From Amycolatopsis sp. 2-15 (GTDB lineage Bacteria; Actinomycetota; Actinomycetes; Mycobacteriales; Pseudonocardiaceae), in NCBI RefSeq assembly GCF_030285625.1, contig NZ_CP127294.1, forward strand, positions 4,312,501 through 4,376,500: a DNA stretch of 64,000 nt, in the 5' to 3' direction. The first letter of the stretch is position 1. Each line of letters opens with the position of its first letter. This document shows positions 54,651 through 64,000 of the stretch, one piece after another. The translations under genes and the position numbers were made by a program. The notes below the pieces were generated by a model. The model ran no database searches, was not told the DNA's origin, and worked only from the letters and a program-made list of their open reading frames with translations.

Positions 54651-55131
54651 ACTCGCGCACTCGGCCACTGCGGTCGAGGTAGCCGAGAAGGACCTCGCTT
54701 TCGGCGAGGTCATCACGAACAGCGGTCGCCTTTCGGCGGCCAAGATGTACGAGCCGAGCGAGCCCACCAGCCCGTTCTCGGTCCAGCAGCTCGCCCGCCT
54801 GGACGAGGCGCTGACCTTCGCGACACGCGAGTCCGGCGTCGCCTTCAGCGTCTACCTCGGCGACCTCGGCGAGGACACCCGCGCCGGCGCCGAGAAGCTG
54901 CTGGCCTCGACCGAGGACCCGGCCAACTCCGTGGTCCTCGCGGTCTCGCCCGCGCAGCGCGCGATCGAGATCGTGATCGGCGAGCGCTCGCACGTTCGCC
55001 TGCCCGACCGCGGCGCCAACCTGGCCGTGGCGAGCATGGTCGCGTCGTTCAAGGAGGGTGACCTGGTCGGTGGCCTCGTCAATGCCCTGCGCATGCTGAG
55101 CGACCAGGCCGGCCCGGAGCCGAAGCACTGA
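54637..55131 (+). CDS. DUF5130 (TPM-like) protein
   Basis: A 164-aa soluble protein with SPFSVQQLARLDEALTFATRESGVAFSVYLGDLGED, the pattern of the TPM-related DUF5130 family. It lacks the signal peptide and membrane anchor of full TPM proteins. The GTG start overlaps the preceding gene by 14 nt, so the pair is coupled, as it is in related genomes to my recollection. It ends at two strong terminators. Confidence 0.85.
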   Translation: MASGELAHSATAVEVAEKDLAFGEVITNSGRLSAAKMYEPSEPTSPFSVQQLARLDEALTFATRESGVAFSVYLGDLGEDTRAGAEKLLASTEDPANSVVLAVSPAQRAIEIVIGERSHVRLPDRGANLAVASMVASFKEGDLVGGLVNALRMLSDQAGPEPKH

Positions 55132-55151
55132 CGTCTTCCTGACGCGCCGAA

Positions 55152-55228
55152 GGGGGCCTCCTCGAGAAGTCGAGGAGGCCCCCGTCGACGTTTCCGGGTG
55201 GGCCGCCACGCATGAGCGGCCCACCCGG
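55152..55228. terminator. two back-to-back terminator hairpins
   Basis: A 14-bp perfect stem GGGGGCCTCCTCGA with loop GAAG (55152-55183) is followed by a 13-bp stem built on GGGTGGGCCGC/GCGGCCCACCC (55194-55228). They separate the convergent DUF5130 and pepN genes; each probably serves one direction. Neither has a T-run. Confidence 0.85.
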
Positions 55229-55230
55229 GT

Positions 55231-57807
<2,577 letters not shown>

Positions 57808-57924
57808 GGGCACCTCTGGTCTTCGATTCCGTTGCGGTTTTCGGGCTGTCGAGCATCCAATCATGCGAAGCGGTCCTCGAGCGACGGGGAACAACCGGGC
57901 CTGTCGCGCGCGTTGGCCGTGATT

Positions 57925-57939
57925 GGGGGGATACCCCCC
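57925..57939. promoter_or_regulatory. GGGGGG-ATA-CCCCCC palindrome in the divergent promoter region
   Basis: A perfect 15-bp palindrome lies 52 nt upstream of the Rv2466c-like gene and 118 nt upstream of pepN. The GATACCCCCC half resembles half-sites of CsoR-family operators, but arm polarity differs from the copZ operator. It may bind a CsoR-like or other regulator. Confidence 0.45.
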
Positions 57940-57990
57940 TCTGCAAAAGGCATGCCTGCCGATGTCGAACCTCGCGAGGAGCTCGTTGAG

Positions 57991-58611
57991 ATGACCGCTG
58001 CGTCCCAGCCCACCAAGGTGGACTTCTACTTCGATCCGATCTGTCCGTTCGCGTGGATCACCTCGCGGTGGATCCTCGAGGTCGAGAAGCACCGCGAGCT
58101 GGACCTGAACTTCCGGATCATGAGCCTGTCCGTGCTCAACTCGGGCCGGGAAGAGCTGCCGGAGCGCTACCAGGAACTGATGGACAAGGGTTGGCGCCCG
58201 GTCCGCGTGGCCACCGCGCTGGCCGCCGCGAAGGGCCAGGAGGTGCTGCGCGACTTCTACACGGAGTTCGGCACGCGCTACCACAACGAGGGCAACAAGG
58301 ACTTCGACGTCGTCCTCAAGGAAGCCCTCGAAGCGGTCGGCGCGCCGGCCGAGCTGATCGAGGCCGCCGACTCGACCGAGTACGACGAGGCCCTGAAGAA
58401 GAGCCACCACGAGGGCATGGACCCGGTCGGCATGGACGTCGGCACGCCGACCATCCACGTCGACGGCGTCGCGTTCTTCGGCCCGGTGCTCAGCTCGATC
58501 CCGCGCGGTGACGCCGCCCTGAAGGTGTTCGACGGCGCGGTCGCGATGGCGAGCTACCCGGACTTCTTCGAGCTCAAGCGCACGCGCACGGGCGAGCTGA
58601 ACTTCGACTGA
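57991..58611 (+). CDS. mycothiol-dependent nitroreductase Rv2466c-like, DsbA fold
   Basis: A 206-aa thioredoxin/DsbA-fold protein, clearly similar to M. tuberculosis Rv2466c ([34 protein letters not shown]). Rv2466c uses a CPWC motif with mycothiol/mycoredoxin. Here the corresponding site (residues 18-21) is CPFA, so only one active Cys remains. A cis-Pro loop ([10 protein letters not shown]) is present. The ATG at 57991 has GAGGAG upstream. It is divergent from pepN. A monothiol mechanism with mycothiol is the simplest inference. Confidence 0.92.
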   Translation: MTAASQPTKVDFYFDPICPFAWITSRWILEVEKHRELDLNFRIMSLSVLNSGREELPERYQELMDKGWRPVRVATALAAAKGQEVLRDFYTEFGTRYHNEGNKDFDVVLKEALEAVGAPAELIEAADSTEYDEALKKSHHEGMDPVGMDVGTPTIHVDGVAFFGPVLSSIPRGDAALKVFDGAVAMASYPDFFELKRTRTGELNFD

Positions 58612-58615
58612 GGTC

Positions 58616-59419
58616 TCACGGGGTCGCGAACGCGGCCCTCGTGACGCCGGCGGGGTAGGGCGAGGCCGCCACGGCTTCGTCCGCCCCGCTGGCGCCGGCC
58701 GCCACGGCGGCCTTCAGCTCGTTGAGCCGGCGCAGCCCGTCGCGGTGCTCCCGGACGAACCCGGGGTCCACGGGCTCGCCGTGCCCGGGCACCACGATCC
58801 GCGGGCCGAGCGCGAGGATCGCTTCGAGCGCGCCCGGCCACTCGCCCAGGTGCGTCTCGTCGCTGAACGAGTACTCCGTGAAGCCCTCGGGCCCGTGCTC
58901 CACCACGTCGCCGGCGAACACGACACCCGCGTCGGGCACGTGCACCACCAGGTCGTGGTCGGTGTGCGCGCGGCCGGGGTGCACGAGCGCGACGGTGCGG
59001 CCGCCGAGGTCGAGCTCCGCCCGGTCGGTCACGAGCCGGTCGGGCGGCATCAGGCCGGTCCGGTCGAGGGCGTCGGCGATCTCCGGCTTGCCTTCCGCGC
59101 GGTAGCGCGCGCTCCACTTGGCTTTGGCGGTTTCGCCGTGGTCCAGCAGCTCGCGCAGGCAGCGTTCGTGGGCCCAGACGTCGCACGGCAGGAACGGCGT
59201 GGTGCCGAAGCTGTGGTCGAAGTGCGAGTGGGTGTAAACGACGCTCCACGGCAGGTCCGTCAGCTCCCGGACGGCCGCGGCGAGCTCCGCGCCCTGGTCG
59301 ACGTCACCACGCGTGTCGATCACCAGGCAGCGCTCGGCGCCGATCACCAGCCCCGTGGTCAGGTCGAGCTCTTCGTAGCGGCGCGCGTGCACACCTTCGG
59401 CCACTTCGGTCCAGGTCAT
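58616..59419 (-). CDS. metallo-beta-lactamase-fold hydrolase
   Basis: A 267-aa MBL-fold protein with THSHFDHSFG, the Asp ligand in VVFAGDVVE and the final His in VVPGHGEPVD. The motif set fits two-metal hydrolases of the glyoxalase II/quinoprotein-associated type. Its ATG overlaps the stop of the preceding comB-like gene (ATGA), so the two are co-translated. The substrate is unknown. Confidence 0.9.
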   Translation of the reverse strand: MTWTEVAEGVHARRYEELDLTTGLVIGAERCLVIDTRGDVDQGAELAAAVRELTDLPWSVVYTHSHFDHSFGTTPFLPCDVWAHERCLRELLDHGETAKAKWSARYRAEGKPEIADALDRTGLMPPDRLVTDRAELDLGGRTVALVHPGRAHTDHDLVVHVPDAGVVFAGDVVEHGPEGFTEYSFSDETHLGEWPGALEAILALGPRIVVPGHGEPVDPGFVREHRDGLRRLNELKAAVAAGASGADEAVAASPYPAGVTRAAFATP

Positions 59420-60162
59420 TCCGCCTCCAGGGTTTTCCCGCGCAGGGTGGGCGCGGTGGTGCTGACGTCCGTTTGCGCGGCGAGCTCGACGTCGCCGGGG
59501 TGGCCCGCCGCGGCCAGTTCGCGGCCGGACGAGCACGTGCGCAGGGCCTGGGCCACGTCGGTGCCCGCGTAGGCCGTTGCTGCGAGAGCGGCTTCCGCCG
59601 AGAGCGTGCGGCCGTGGCGGTCGAGGGCCGCGACGATCGCGCCCGCGCCCAGCTGGTCTTCCACGCACGGGCGAAGCGGTCCGAAGTTCCGGCCTTCGCC
59701 CAGCAGGTCGATGCCCCAGCGTTCGCCGGCCGGGATCACGCCGACGGGCCGCCCGGCCGCCAGCTCCAGCGCCTTCACCGCGACGGCTGAGGCGTTGCGC
59801 AGGCAGCCGGCCAGCACATGGGCGCCGGTGGCGGCGGCCGCGGCGGTCAGGGTGGCGCCGTTGGGCGAGGGCAGCGCGAGCAGTGTGCCGGAAGGGATGT
59901 CCGTCACAGAGGAAGGCCGCAACGTCCACGCTTTCTCACCCGCGACGACCGCCCCCGCGGCCCGCGCTTCGGCCACACCGCGTTCGTCGCGCCAGCGCAC
60001 CGGCAGCACCCGTCCGCCGCGCGCGGTGACGAGATCCACGGTGGTGCAGAAGGGAAGCACGTCGACCACCACGAGCACCGCACACGCATCGCCGAGCGCC
60101 GTGACACCTTCGGCACCCCATTCGAGCCGGACGCCGTTTCCCGGCTGCGCCCACGTGTCCAC
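59416..60162 (-). CDS. comB: 2-phosphosulfolactate phosphatase (ComB family)
   Basis: A 248-aa protein of the ComB family. It shows VVVDVLPFCTTVDLVTARGG, LPSPNGATLTAAAA, AGCLRNASAVA and IPAGERWGID. In methanogens ComB makes sulfolactate for coenzyme M; bacterial homologues outside that pathway have unclear roles. The start is GTG 60162, within the shared region with the divergent rpiB gene. It is coupled to the MBL gene. Confidence 0.9.
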   Translation of the reverse strand: MDTWAQPGNGVRLEWGAEGVTALGDACAVLVVVDVLPFCTTVDLVTARGGRVLPVRWRDERGVAEARAAGAVVAGEKAWTLRPSSVTDIPSGTLLALPSPNGATLTAAAAATGAHVLAGCLRNASAVAVKALELAAGRPVGVIPAGERWGIDLLGEGRNFGPLRPCVEDQLGAGAIVAALDRHGRTLSAEAALAATAYAGTDVAQALRTCSSGRELAAAGHPGDVELAAQTDVSTTAPTLRGKTLEAE

Positions 60163-60207
60163 CCCCAGAGCATGCCCGCCACCGGCGGTGATGGCAGACT
60201 CGCCGCT

Positions 60208-60681
60208 GTGCGTGTCTACTTGGGATCCGACCATGCCGGTTTCGAGCTGAAGAACCACCTGGCCAGCCACCTCGCGGGTCAGGGACACGAAGTCGTTGAC
60301 GTCGGTCCGCACACTTACGACCCGGTCGACGACTACCCCGCCTACTGCGTGGCCGCGGCGCTGCGCGTGTCCGGCGACGAGGGCAGCCTCGGCATCGTGA
60401 TCGGCGGCTCGGGCAACGGCGAGCAGATCGCCGCCAACAAGGTGCCCGGCATCCGGGCGGGTCTCGGCTGGAGCGTCGAAACGGCGAAGCTGTGCCGTGA
60501 GCACAACCACGCGCAGGTACTCGGCGTCGGCGCGCGGATGCACACCGTCGAGCAGGCGGTCGAGATCGTCGAGGCCTTCCTGGCCACCGAGCCCTCGCCG
60601 GAGGAGCGCCACGGACGCCGGATCCAGCAGCTGCTCGACTACGAGCGCACCGGCACGCCGCCGCCCCTGCCGGAAGCCTGA
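60208..60681 (+). CDS. rpiB: ribose-5-phosphate isomerase B
   Basis: A 157-aa RpiB/LacAB enzyme that interconverts ribose-5-P and ribulose-5-P in the pentose phosphate pathway. It opens VRVYLGSDHAGFELK and has GIVIGGSGNGEQIAANK with the anion-hole loop, then REHNHAQVLGVGARM. In the mycobacterial type the base is a Glu rather than a Cys, and here GSGNGEQ fits that type. The start is a GTG. The stop overlaps the glycosylase start by one base (TGATG). Confidence 0.95.
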   Translation: MRVYLGSDHAGFELKNHLASHLAGQGHEVVDVGPHTYDPVDDYPAYCVAAALRVSGDEGSLGIVIGGSGNGEQIAANKVPGIRAGLGWSVETAKLCREHNHAQVLGVGARMHTVEQAVEIVEAFLATEPSPEERHGRRIQQLLDYERTGTPPPLPEA

Positions 60682-61490
60682 TGCCCGAAGGGCACACCCT
60701 CCACCGCCTCGCCCGTCTGCACAAACTCCGGTACGCCGGCGCGCCCGTCTCGGTGTCCAGCCCGCAGGGCCGGTTCGCCGACGAAGCGGCGAAGCTCGAC
60801 GGGCAGGTGCTGGAGTCGGCCGAGGCGTACGGCAAGCACCTGTTCCACGACTACGGTCCACACGGGACGGTGCACGTCCACCTCGGCCTGTACGGCACGT
60901 TCGGCGAAACGGCGCTGCCCGAGACCGAACCGGTGGGCCAGGTGCGGATGCGCCTGATCGGGCGCACGCACTGGACCGACCTGCGCGGCCCGACCCGGTG
61001 TGAGCTGCTCGACGCGGCCCAGGTCGACGCCATCAAGGCGCGGCTCGGGCCCGACCCGTTGCGCCGCGACGCCAAGCCCGACCTCGCGTGGGACCGGATC
61101 TCGCGTTCGCGCACGTCGGTGGCCGCGTTGCTGATGGACCAGGCGGTGCTCGCCGGGGTCGGCAACGTGTACCGCGCCGAGGTGCTCTTCCGCCACGGCG
61201 TCGCCCCGATGGTGCCCGGCCGCGCGCTCGACCGCGGGCTGTGGGACGAGATGTGGGCCGACCTGGTGACGTTGATGCGCCACGGCGTGCGCATCGGCCG
61301 CATCGACACGGTGGCCCCGGAGCACATGCCGGCCGCGCAGGGCCGTGCGCCGCGCGACGACCGGCACGGCGGCGAGGTGTACGTCTACCGGCGCGCCGGG
61401 ATGCCGTGCCTGGTGTGCGGCACGCCGGTGGCGCACCAGGAGCTCGTGGGGCGGAACCTGTACTGGTGCCCGTCCTGCCAGCCCGCCTGA
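60681..61490 (+). CDS. Fpg/Nei-family DNA glycosylase (Nei2-like)
   Basis: A 269-aa glycosylase/AP lyase. The N-terminus MPEGHT carries the catalytic Pro and Glu with the Nei-type HT. The helix-two-turn-helix region is DQAVLAGVGNVYRAE, and the zinc finger is CLVC...CPSC at the C-terminus. It removes oxidised bases from DNA. The pairing with rpiB is conserved in actinobacteria, as far as I recall. The start lies in the rpiB stop codon. Confidence 0.94.
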   Translation: MPEGHTLHRLARLHKLRYAGAPVSVSSPQGRFADEAAKLDGQVLESAEAYGKHLFHDYGPHGTVHVHLGLYGTFGETALPETEPVGQVRMRLIGRTHWTDLRGPTRCELLDAAQVDAIKARLGPDPLRRDAKPDLAWDRISRSRTSVAALLMDQAVLAGVGNVYRAEVLFRHGVAPMVPGRALDRGLWDEMWADLVTLMRHGVRIGRIDTVAPEHMPAAQGRAPRDDRHGGEVYVYRRAGMPCLVCGTPVAHQELVGRNLYWCPSCQPA

Positions 61491-61491
61491 G

Positions 61492-62061
61492 TCACGCGGT
61501 GAGGCCGTCCAGCAGCAGGTCGAGTCGTTCGGCCAGCGCGGCGGCCAGGTCGAACGGCGGCGCGTCGTCGGTGAGCCAGCGGCGGAGGGTGTCGCCGTAG
61601 ATCGCGGTGACCACTTCGGCGACCGTGCGCGGCGGGAGTTCCGCGCGCAGTTCGCCGCGGTCCTGGCCTTGGCGGATCGCGTCGATCGTCGCGTCGGGCA
61701 CGGGGTGCTGGTGGGCGACGACCTCGTCGTGGCGCAGGCTCACGTGCAGCATGCGGGTCAGGGTGCGTTCGCGCTCGTTGATCGCCGCCAGCGCGGCGAA
61801 GTAGCGGTGCAGCCTCGTGCGTGCGGGTTCGTCGGAATCGACGACGGTGCGCAGGCGGTCGCGCCGGTCCTGGCCCCATTCGACGAGGAAATCGCGCTTG
61901 TGCGGGTAGTGGTTGAGCACCGTCTGGCGCGCGACGTCGGCCTCCGCGGCGATGTGGTCGATCGTCGTCGCTTCGTAGCCGCCCTCCTCGAACAGCTTGA
62001 GCGCGGCCGTGAGCAGGCGCGCCCGCATCCGGGCCCGGTTCGCCTCCCGTCGTCCAGTCAC
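61492..62061 (-). CDS. TetR-family regulator
   Basis: A 189-aa regulator with the HTH in DHIAAEADVARQTVLNHYPHKRDFL. It is divergent from an SDR gene with a 70-nt gap that contains CTAAACTTAG, so it probably controls that dehydrogenase. The start is a GTG at 62061 (VTGRREANRARMRARLL); the longer upstream frame is a shadow of the SDR gene. Confidence 0.92.
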   Translation of the reverse strand: MTGRREANRARMRARLLTAALKLFEEGGYEATTIDHIAAEADVARQTVLNHYPHKRDFLVEWGQDRRDRLRTVVDSDEPARTRLHRYFAALAAINERERTLTRMLHVSLRHDEVVAHQHPVPDATIDAIRQGQDRGELRAELPPRTVAEVVTAIYGDTLRRWLTDDAPPFDLAAALAERLDLLLDGLTA

Positions 62062-62131
62062 GGCACCAGCGTACCGAAACTTGGACTTGAGACTAAACTT
62101 AGGCTGGAGACCACACTTTGAAGGAGTGCAC

Positions 62132-62896
62132 ATGCAGGTGGACATCCGCGACAAGGTCATCGTCATCACCGGCGCGGCGCAGGGGCTGGGCCGCACGCTC
62201 GCGCTGGGGCTGGCGCGCGAGGGCGCGCGGATCGCGGTGCTCGCGCGCAGCTCGGCGAAGGCGGCGGGCACCGTGGACGAGATCGTCGCTTCGGCGCCGG
62301 ACGCACCGAAGCCGATGGCCGTGGTGGCGGACGTGTCCGACGAGAACCAGGTCCGCGCTGCGGCCGAGGCCGTCGACGCGCGCTGGGGCCGCGTCGACGC
62401 GCTGATCAGCAACGCCGGCTGGATGCCACCCGCCGGCACGATGCGCGTGCTGGACTTCGAGCTGGCCGATCTGCGACGGATCCTCGACAGCAACCTCGTC
62501 GGCTGCTTCCTCGTCACCAAGCACTTCGCGCCGATCATGATCCGCGGGGGCGGCGGGCGGATCATCTACGTCGGCAGCATGGTCGGCACCCAGGCCGGTC
62601 CCGGCTCCGGCGCGTACGGCGCGTCGAAGGCCGGCGTGCACCTGCTGAGCAACGTGGTGCACCAGGAGCTGGCGGACCAGGGCATCCGCACGGTCGCGCT
62701 GGCCCCCGGGCTCACGGTCACGCCGGGCATGCGCGTGGCGGCCAGCGAGGACCACATCGCGCGGGTGAGCGCTCGGTATCCGGGCGGGCGCGTCGGTCAG
62801 CCGGAGGACATCGTGCCGTTCGCGGCCTTCCTGTGCAGCCCGGCGGCCGAGCACCTGTCGGGCACTCTGGTGGGGATCCGGCCGATCACCGGGTGA
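62132..62896 (+). CDS. short-chain dehydrogenase/reductase
   Basis: A 254-aa Rossmann-fold oxidoreductase. The cofactor motif is TGAAQGLGR, the NAG-type motif is SNAGW, and the catalytic Ser-Tyr-Lys triad is GSMVG...YGASK. DVSDENQ after the second strand suggests NAD(H)-type cofactor recognition. The substrate is unknown. GAAGGAG precedes the ATG. It is divergent from the TetR gene. Confidence 0.92.
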   Translation: MQVDIRDKVIVITGAAQGLGRTLALGLAREGARIAVLARSSAKAAGTVDEIVASAPDAPKPMAVVADVSDENQVRAAAEAVDARWGRVDALISNAGWMPPAGTMRVLDFELADLRRILDSNLVGCFLVTKHFAPIMIRGGGGRIIYVGSMVGTQAGPGSGAYGASKAGVHLLSNVVHQELADQGIRTVALAPGLTVTPGMRVAASEDHIARVSARYPGGRVGQPEDIVPFAAFLCSPAAEHLSGTLVGIRPITG

Positions 62897-62958
62897 GTCC
62901 GATGTGGACTCTGTCGACGAACTGGTTGGCGCGCTTCGGTTTGTGCGGATCACGGGAA

Positions 62959-63002
62959 ACGGTGAAGGGCGCCTCGATGAACTTCGAGACGCCCTTCACC
63001 GT
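62959..63002. terminator. terminator between the SDR and the DUF1542-like gene
   Basis: A 13-bp stem ACGGTGAAGGGCG / CGCCCTTCACCGT continues after one mismatch with CTCG/CGAG. It lies between two convergent genes and may act both ways. Confidence 0.85.
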
Positions 63003-63026
63003 GTCGAGCTCTTGTTCGTGCGCGGG

Positions 63027-63836
63027 TCAGAAGTCGAAGCCGCCGCCGCCGAATCCGCCGCCGTCAAAGCCGCCGCCGTCGAAGCCGCCGAAGTCCTGGC
63101 CGCCGCCGTCGCCTCCGTCGAAGCCGCCGCCGTCACCGCCATCGCCGCCGTCGCCGCCCTGGTCGCCGGACTCGATGGCGTCCTGCTGGCCGGCGTCGTA
63201 GCCCGACTCCCAGGCCGAGGCGCTCGCGATGCCGCCCATGCCGGAGAACATGGCGCTGAACAGGAACATCGAGCCCAGGCCCCACGCGCCGGCCACGAGC
63301 GCGGGCTTCCACCACGGCTCGCTGTACCAGCCCTGCGGCACCGGGCGCCCCGCCACGCGGCCGCCGGGGTAGTAGTACGGCGTGTCCTGGCCGGGGTCGG
63401 GCGAGGCCTCGTAGTGCTGGCCCTCGACGTCGACCTTGCGGTGCTCGGTCACCTTGCCGGCGCGCTCGCGCTCGGCCTCGTCCGGCAGCGCCGGGCCCGG
63501 GTCGAGGCCCATGGCCGTGCGGGCGGCGCGGACGTAGTAGAGGCCCTCGACGGCGGTGTCCTTCACCAGCCGGGCCTGTTCCACGGTCTTGGCCTGTTCC
63601 ATCTGGGAGCCGGCGGCGTTGTAGCGCTCGCTGGCGTCGGCCATCGCCTGCTGGGAGGCCGTGTCGGTGCCGGAGATGTTGAGGACCTGCCCGCCGAGGC
63701 GTTCGACGAGGCGGCGCGCGTCGGCCTTCGCGTCGTCGAGCTGCCGCTGCCGCGAAGCGGCCTGCGACCGGGCGAAGTACAGCCCGCCTCCGACGATCAC
63801 GACGACGAGCACGATCAGCAGGATCGCGGTGCCCAT
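63027..63836 (-). CDS. DUF1542-like single-pass membrane protein with Gly/Phe/Asp-rich tail
   Basis: A 269-aa protein. An N-terminal membrane helix (TAILLIVLVVVIVGGGLYFA) is followed by a helical segment of about 90 aa (SRQRQLDDAKADARRLVERL), a Pro/Tyr-rich region, a second hydrophobic stretch (ALVAGAWGLGSMFLFSAMF) and a low-complexity tail of about 50 residues. The tail is built from GGFDGG, GGGFGGGG and GGDGGD units. The ATG is at 63836. Function is unknown; the aromatic-glycine tail resembles phase-separating or aggregation-prone sequences, which is an inference. Confidence 0.8.
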   Translation of the reverse strand: MGTAILLIVLVVVIVGGGLYFARSQAASRQRQLDDAKADARRLVERLGGQVLNISGTDTASQQAMADASERYNAAGSQMEQAKTVEQARLVKDTAVEGLYYVRAARTAMGLDPGPALPDEAERERAGKVTEHRKVDVEGQHYEASPDPGQDTPYYYPGGRVAGRPVPQGWYSEPWWKPALVAGAWGLGSMFLFSAMFSGMGGIASASAWESGYDAGQQDAIESGDQGGDGGDGGDGGGFDGGDGGGQDFGGFDGGGFDGGGFGGGGFDF

Positions 63837-63956
63837 TGGTCACTCCACGTGGTGAGCTTGTCTCGGCGGCCCCGCGGCCGCCTTTGAACCGGACAACGCG
63901 GACAGTACGCTGAGGGTTCCCGGGAGGTGACGGGGAGCACCCCTGGCCGGGCAAAG

Positions 63957-63970
63957 TAGAACACGTTACA
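63957..63970. promoter_or_regulatory. KstR-type operator TAGAACACGTTACA
   Basis: The 14-mer matches the published KstR consensus TnnAACnnGTTnnA at every fixed position. KstR represses sterol/cholesterol catabolism genes in actinobacteria. It lies 8 nt before the start of the last, truncated gene. Confidence 0.75.
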
Positions 63971-63978
63971 GTCGGGGT

Positions 63979-64000
63979 ATGAAGTTCGCCCTGTCGATCG
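63979..64000 (+). CDS. start of a truncated gene (MKFALSI...)
   Basis: An ATG at 63979 opens a frame of seven codons that runs off the window. The start MKFALSI is common among luciferase-like F420-dependent oxidoreductases, but that is too little to assign function. The KstR-type site just upstream suggests a role in steroid or related lipid degradation. Confidence 0.4.

Noticed and set aside
57808..58458. Long N-terminal extension of aminopeptidase N
   Set aside because: It is antisense to the Rv2466c-like gene and adds no known domain; GTG 57807 has a ribosome site and gives the family length.

Overview
The window is a high-GC actinobacterial chromosome segment, most likely Pseudonocardiaceae and probably Amycolatopsis or a close relative. 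The evidence is a 23S rRNA with the extra actinobacterial helix, an Rv2466c-type (mycothiol-linked) DsbA-fold protein, several deazaflavin/F420-type Ddn-like proteins, a DUF6292 protein, a very large NAD-glutamate dehydrogenase, frequent GTG/TTG starts and many TetR regulators. The genus is inferred from gene content, not from a search.

Layout. 1-2.9 kb: 3' part of an rRNA operon (23S, 5S, terminator). 2.9-4.5 kb: a quinone oxidoreductase and a TetR gene, both broken by several frameshifts. 4.6-8.3 kb: cobF, then a copper efflux unit (copZ-copA, convergent csoR, operator-like palindromes at both ends). 8.4-11.7 kb: CPBP protease, a coiled-coil protein with six 11-residue repeats, an MgtC-like protein and YciO. 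11.7-16.7 kb: two TetR/FAD-monooxygenase pairs with palindromic operators; the first monooxygenase is frameshifted and its last ~180 bp recur as three decayed tandem copies. 16.9-20.7 kb: two ECF sigma factors with YciI/DGPF and SnoaL-like partners. 20.7-27 kb: thioesterase, secreted sialidase, TetR regulators, hydrolases, a small secreted Cys protein and Ddn-like proteins. 27.2-29.2 kb: tRNA-Arg, a gene-free stretch and a ~120-bp tandem repeat array. 29.2-35 kb: I36 inhibitor-like protein, LacI regulator/MFS pair, phosphatase and a CopD-CtaG fusion.

35-49.7 kb is mostly housekeeping: EttA, an 879-aa Pro/Ala/Glu-rich protein, NAD-glutamate dehydrogenase translationally coupled to a hotdog thioesterase and a hypothetical gene, a second thioesterase, DUF6292, desaturase and cold-shock protein. 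49.7-55 kb: GH13 glucosidase coupled to a truncated globin, MscS channel, HNH nuclease, a protein of 16 uninterrupted six-residue repeats ending in an ssrA-like tail, and a CtaJ-like/DUF5130 pair. 55-64 kb: aminopeptidase N, Rv2466c-like protein, MBL hydrolase/ComB-like pair, rpiB with an Nei-type glycosylase, TetR/SDR pair, a DUF1542-like membrane protein with a Gly/Phe/Asp tail, and the first codons of a gene behind a KstR-type operator.

The most unusual items are the GTRVTx hexapeptide-repeat protein with its ssrA-like C-terminus (53.7-54.1 kb), the ~120-bp hairpin-bearing repeat array (28.2-29.1 kb) and the stuttered 3' end of the monooxygenase gene (13.6-14.3 kb).
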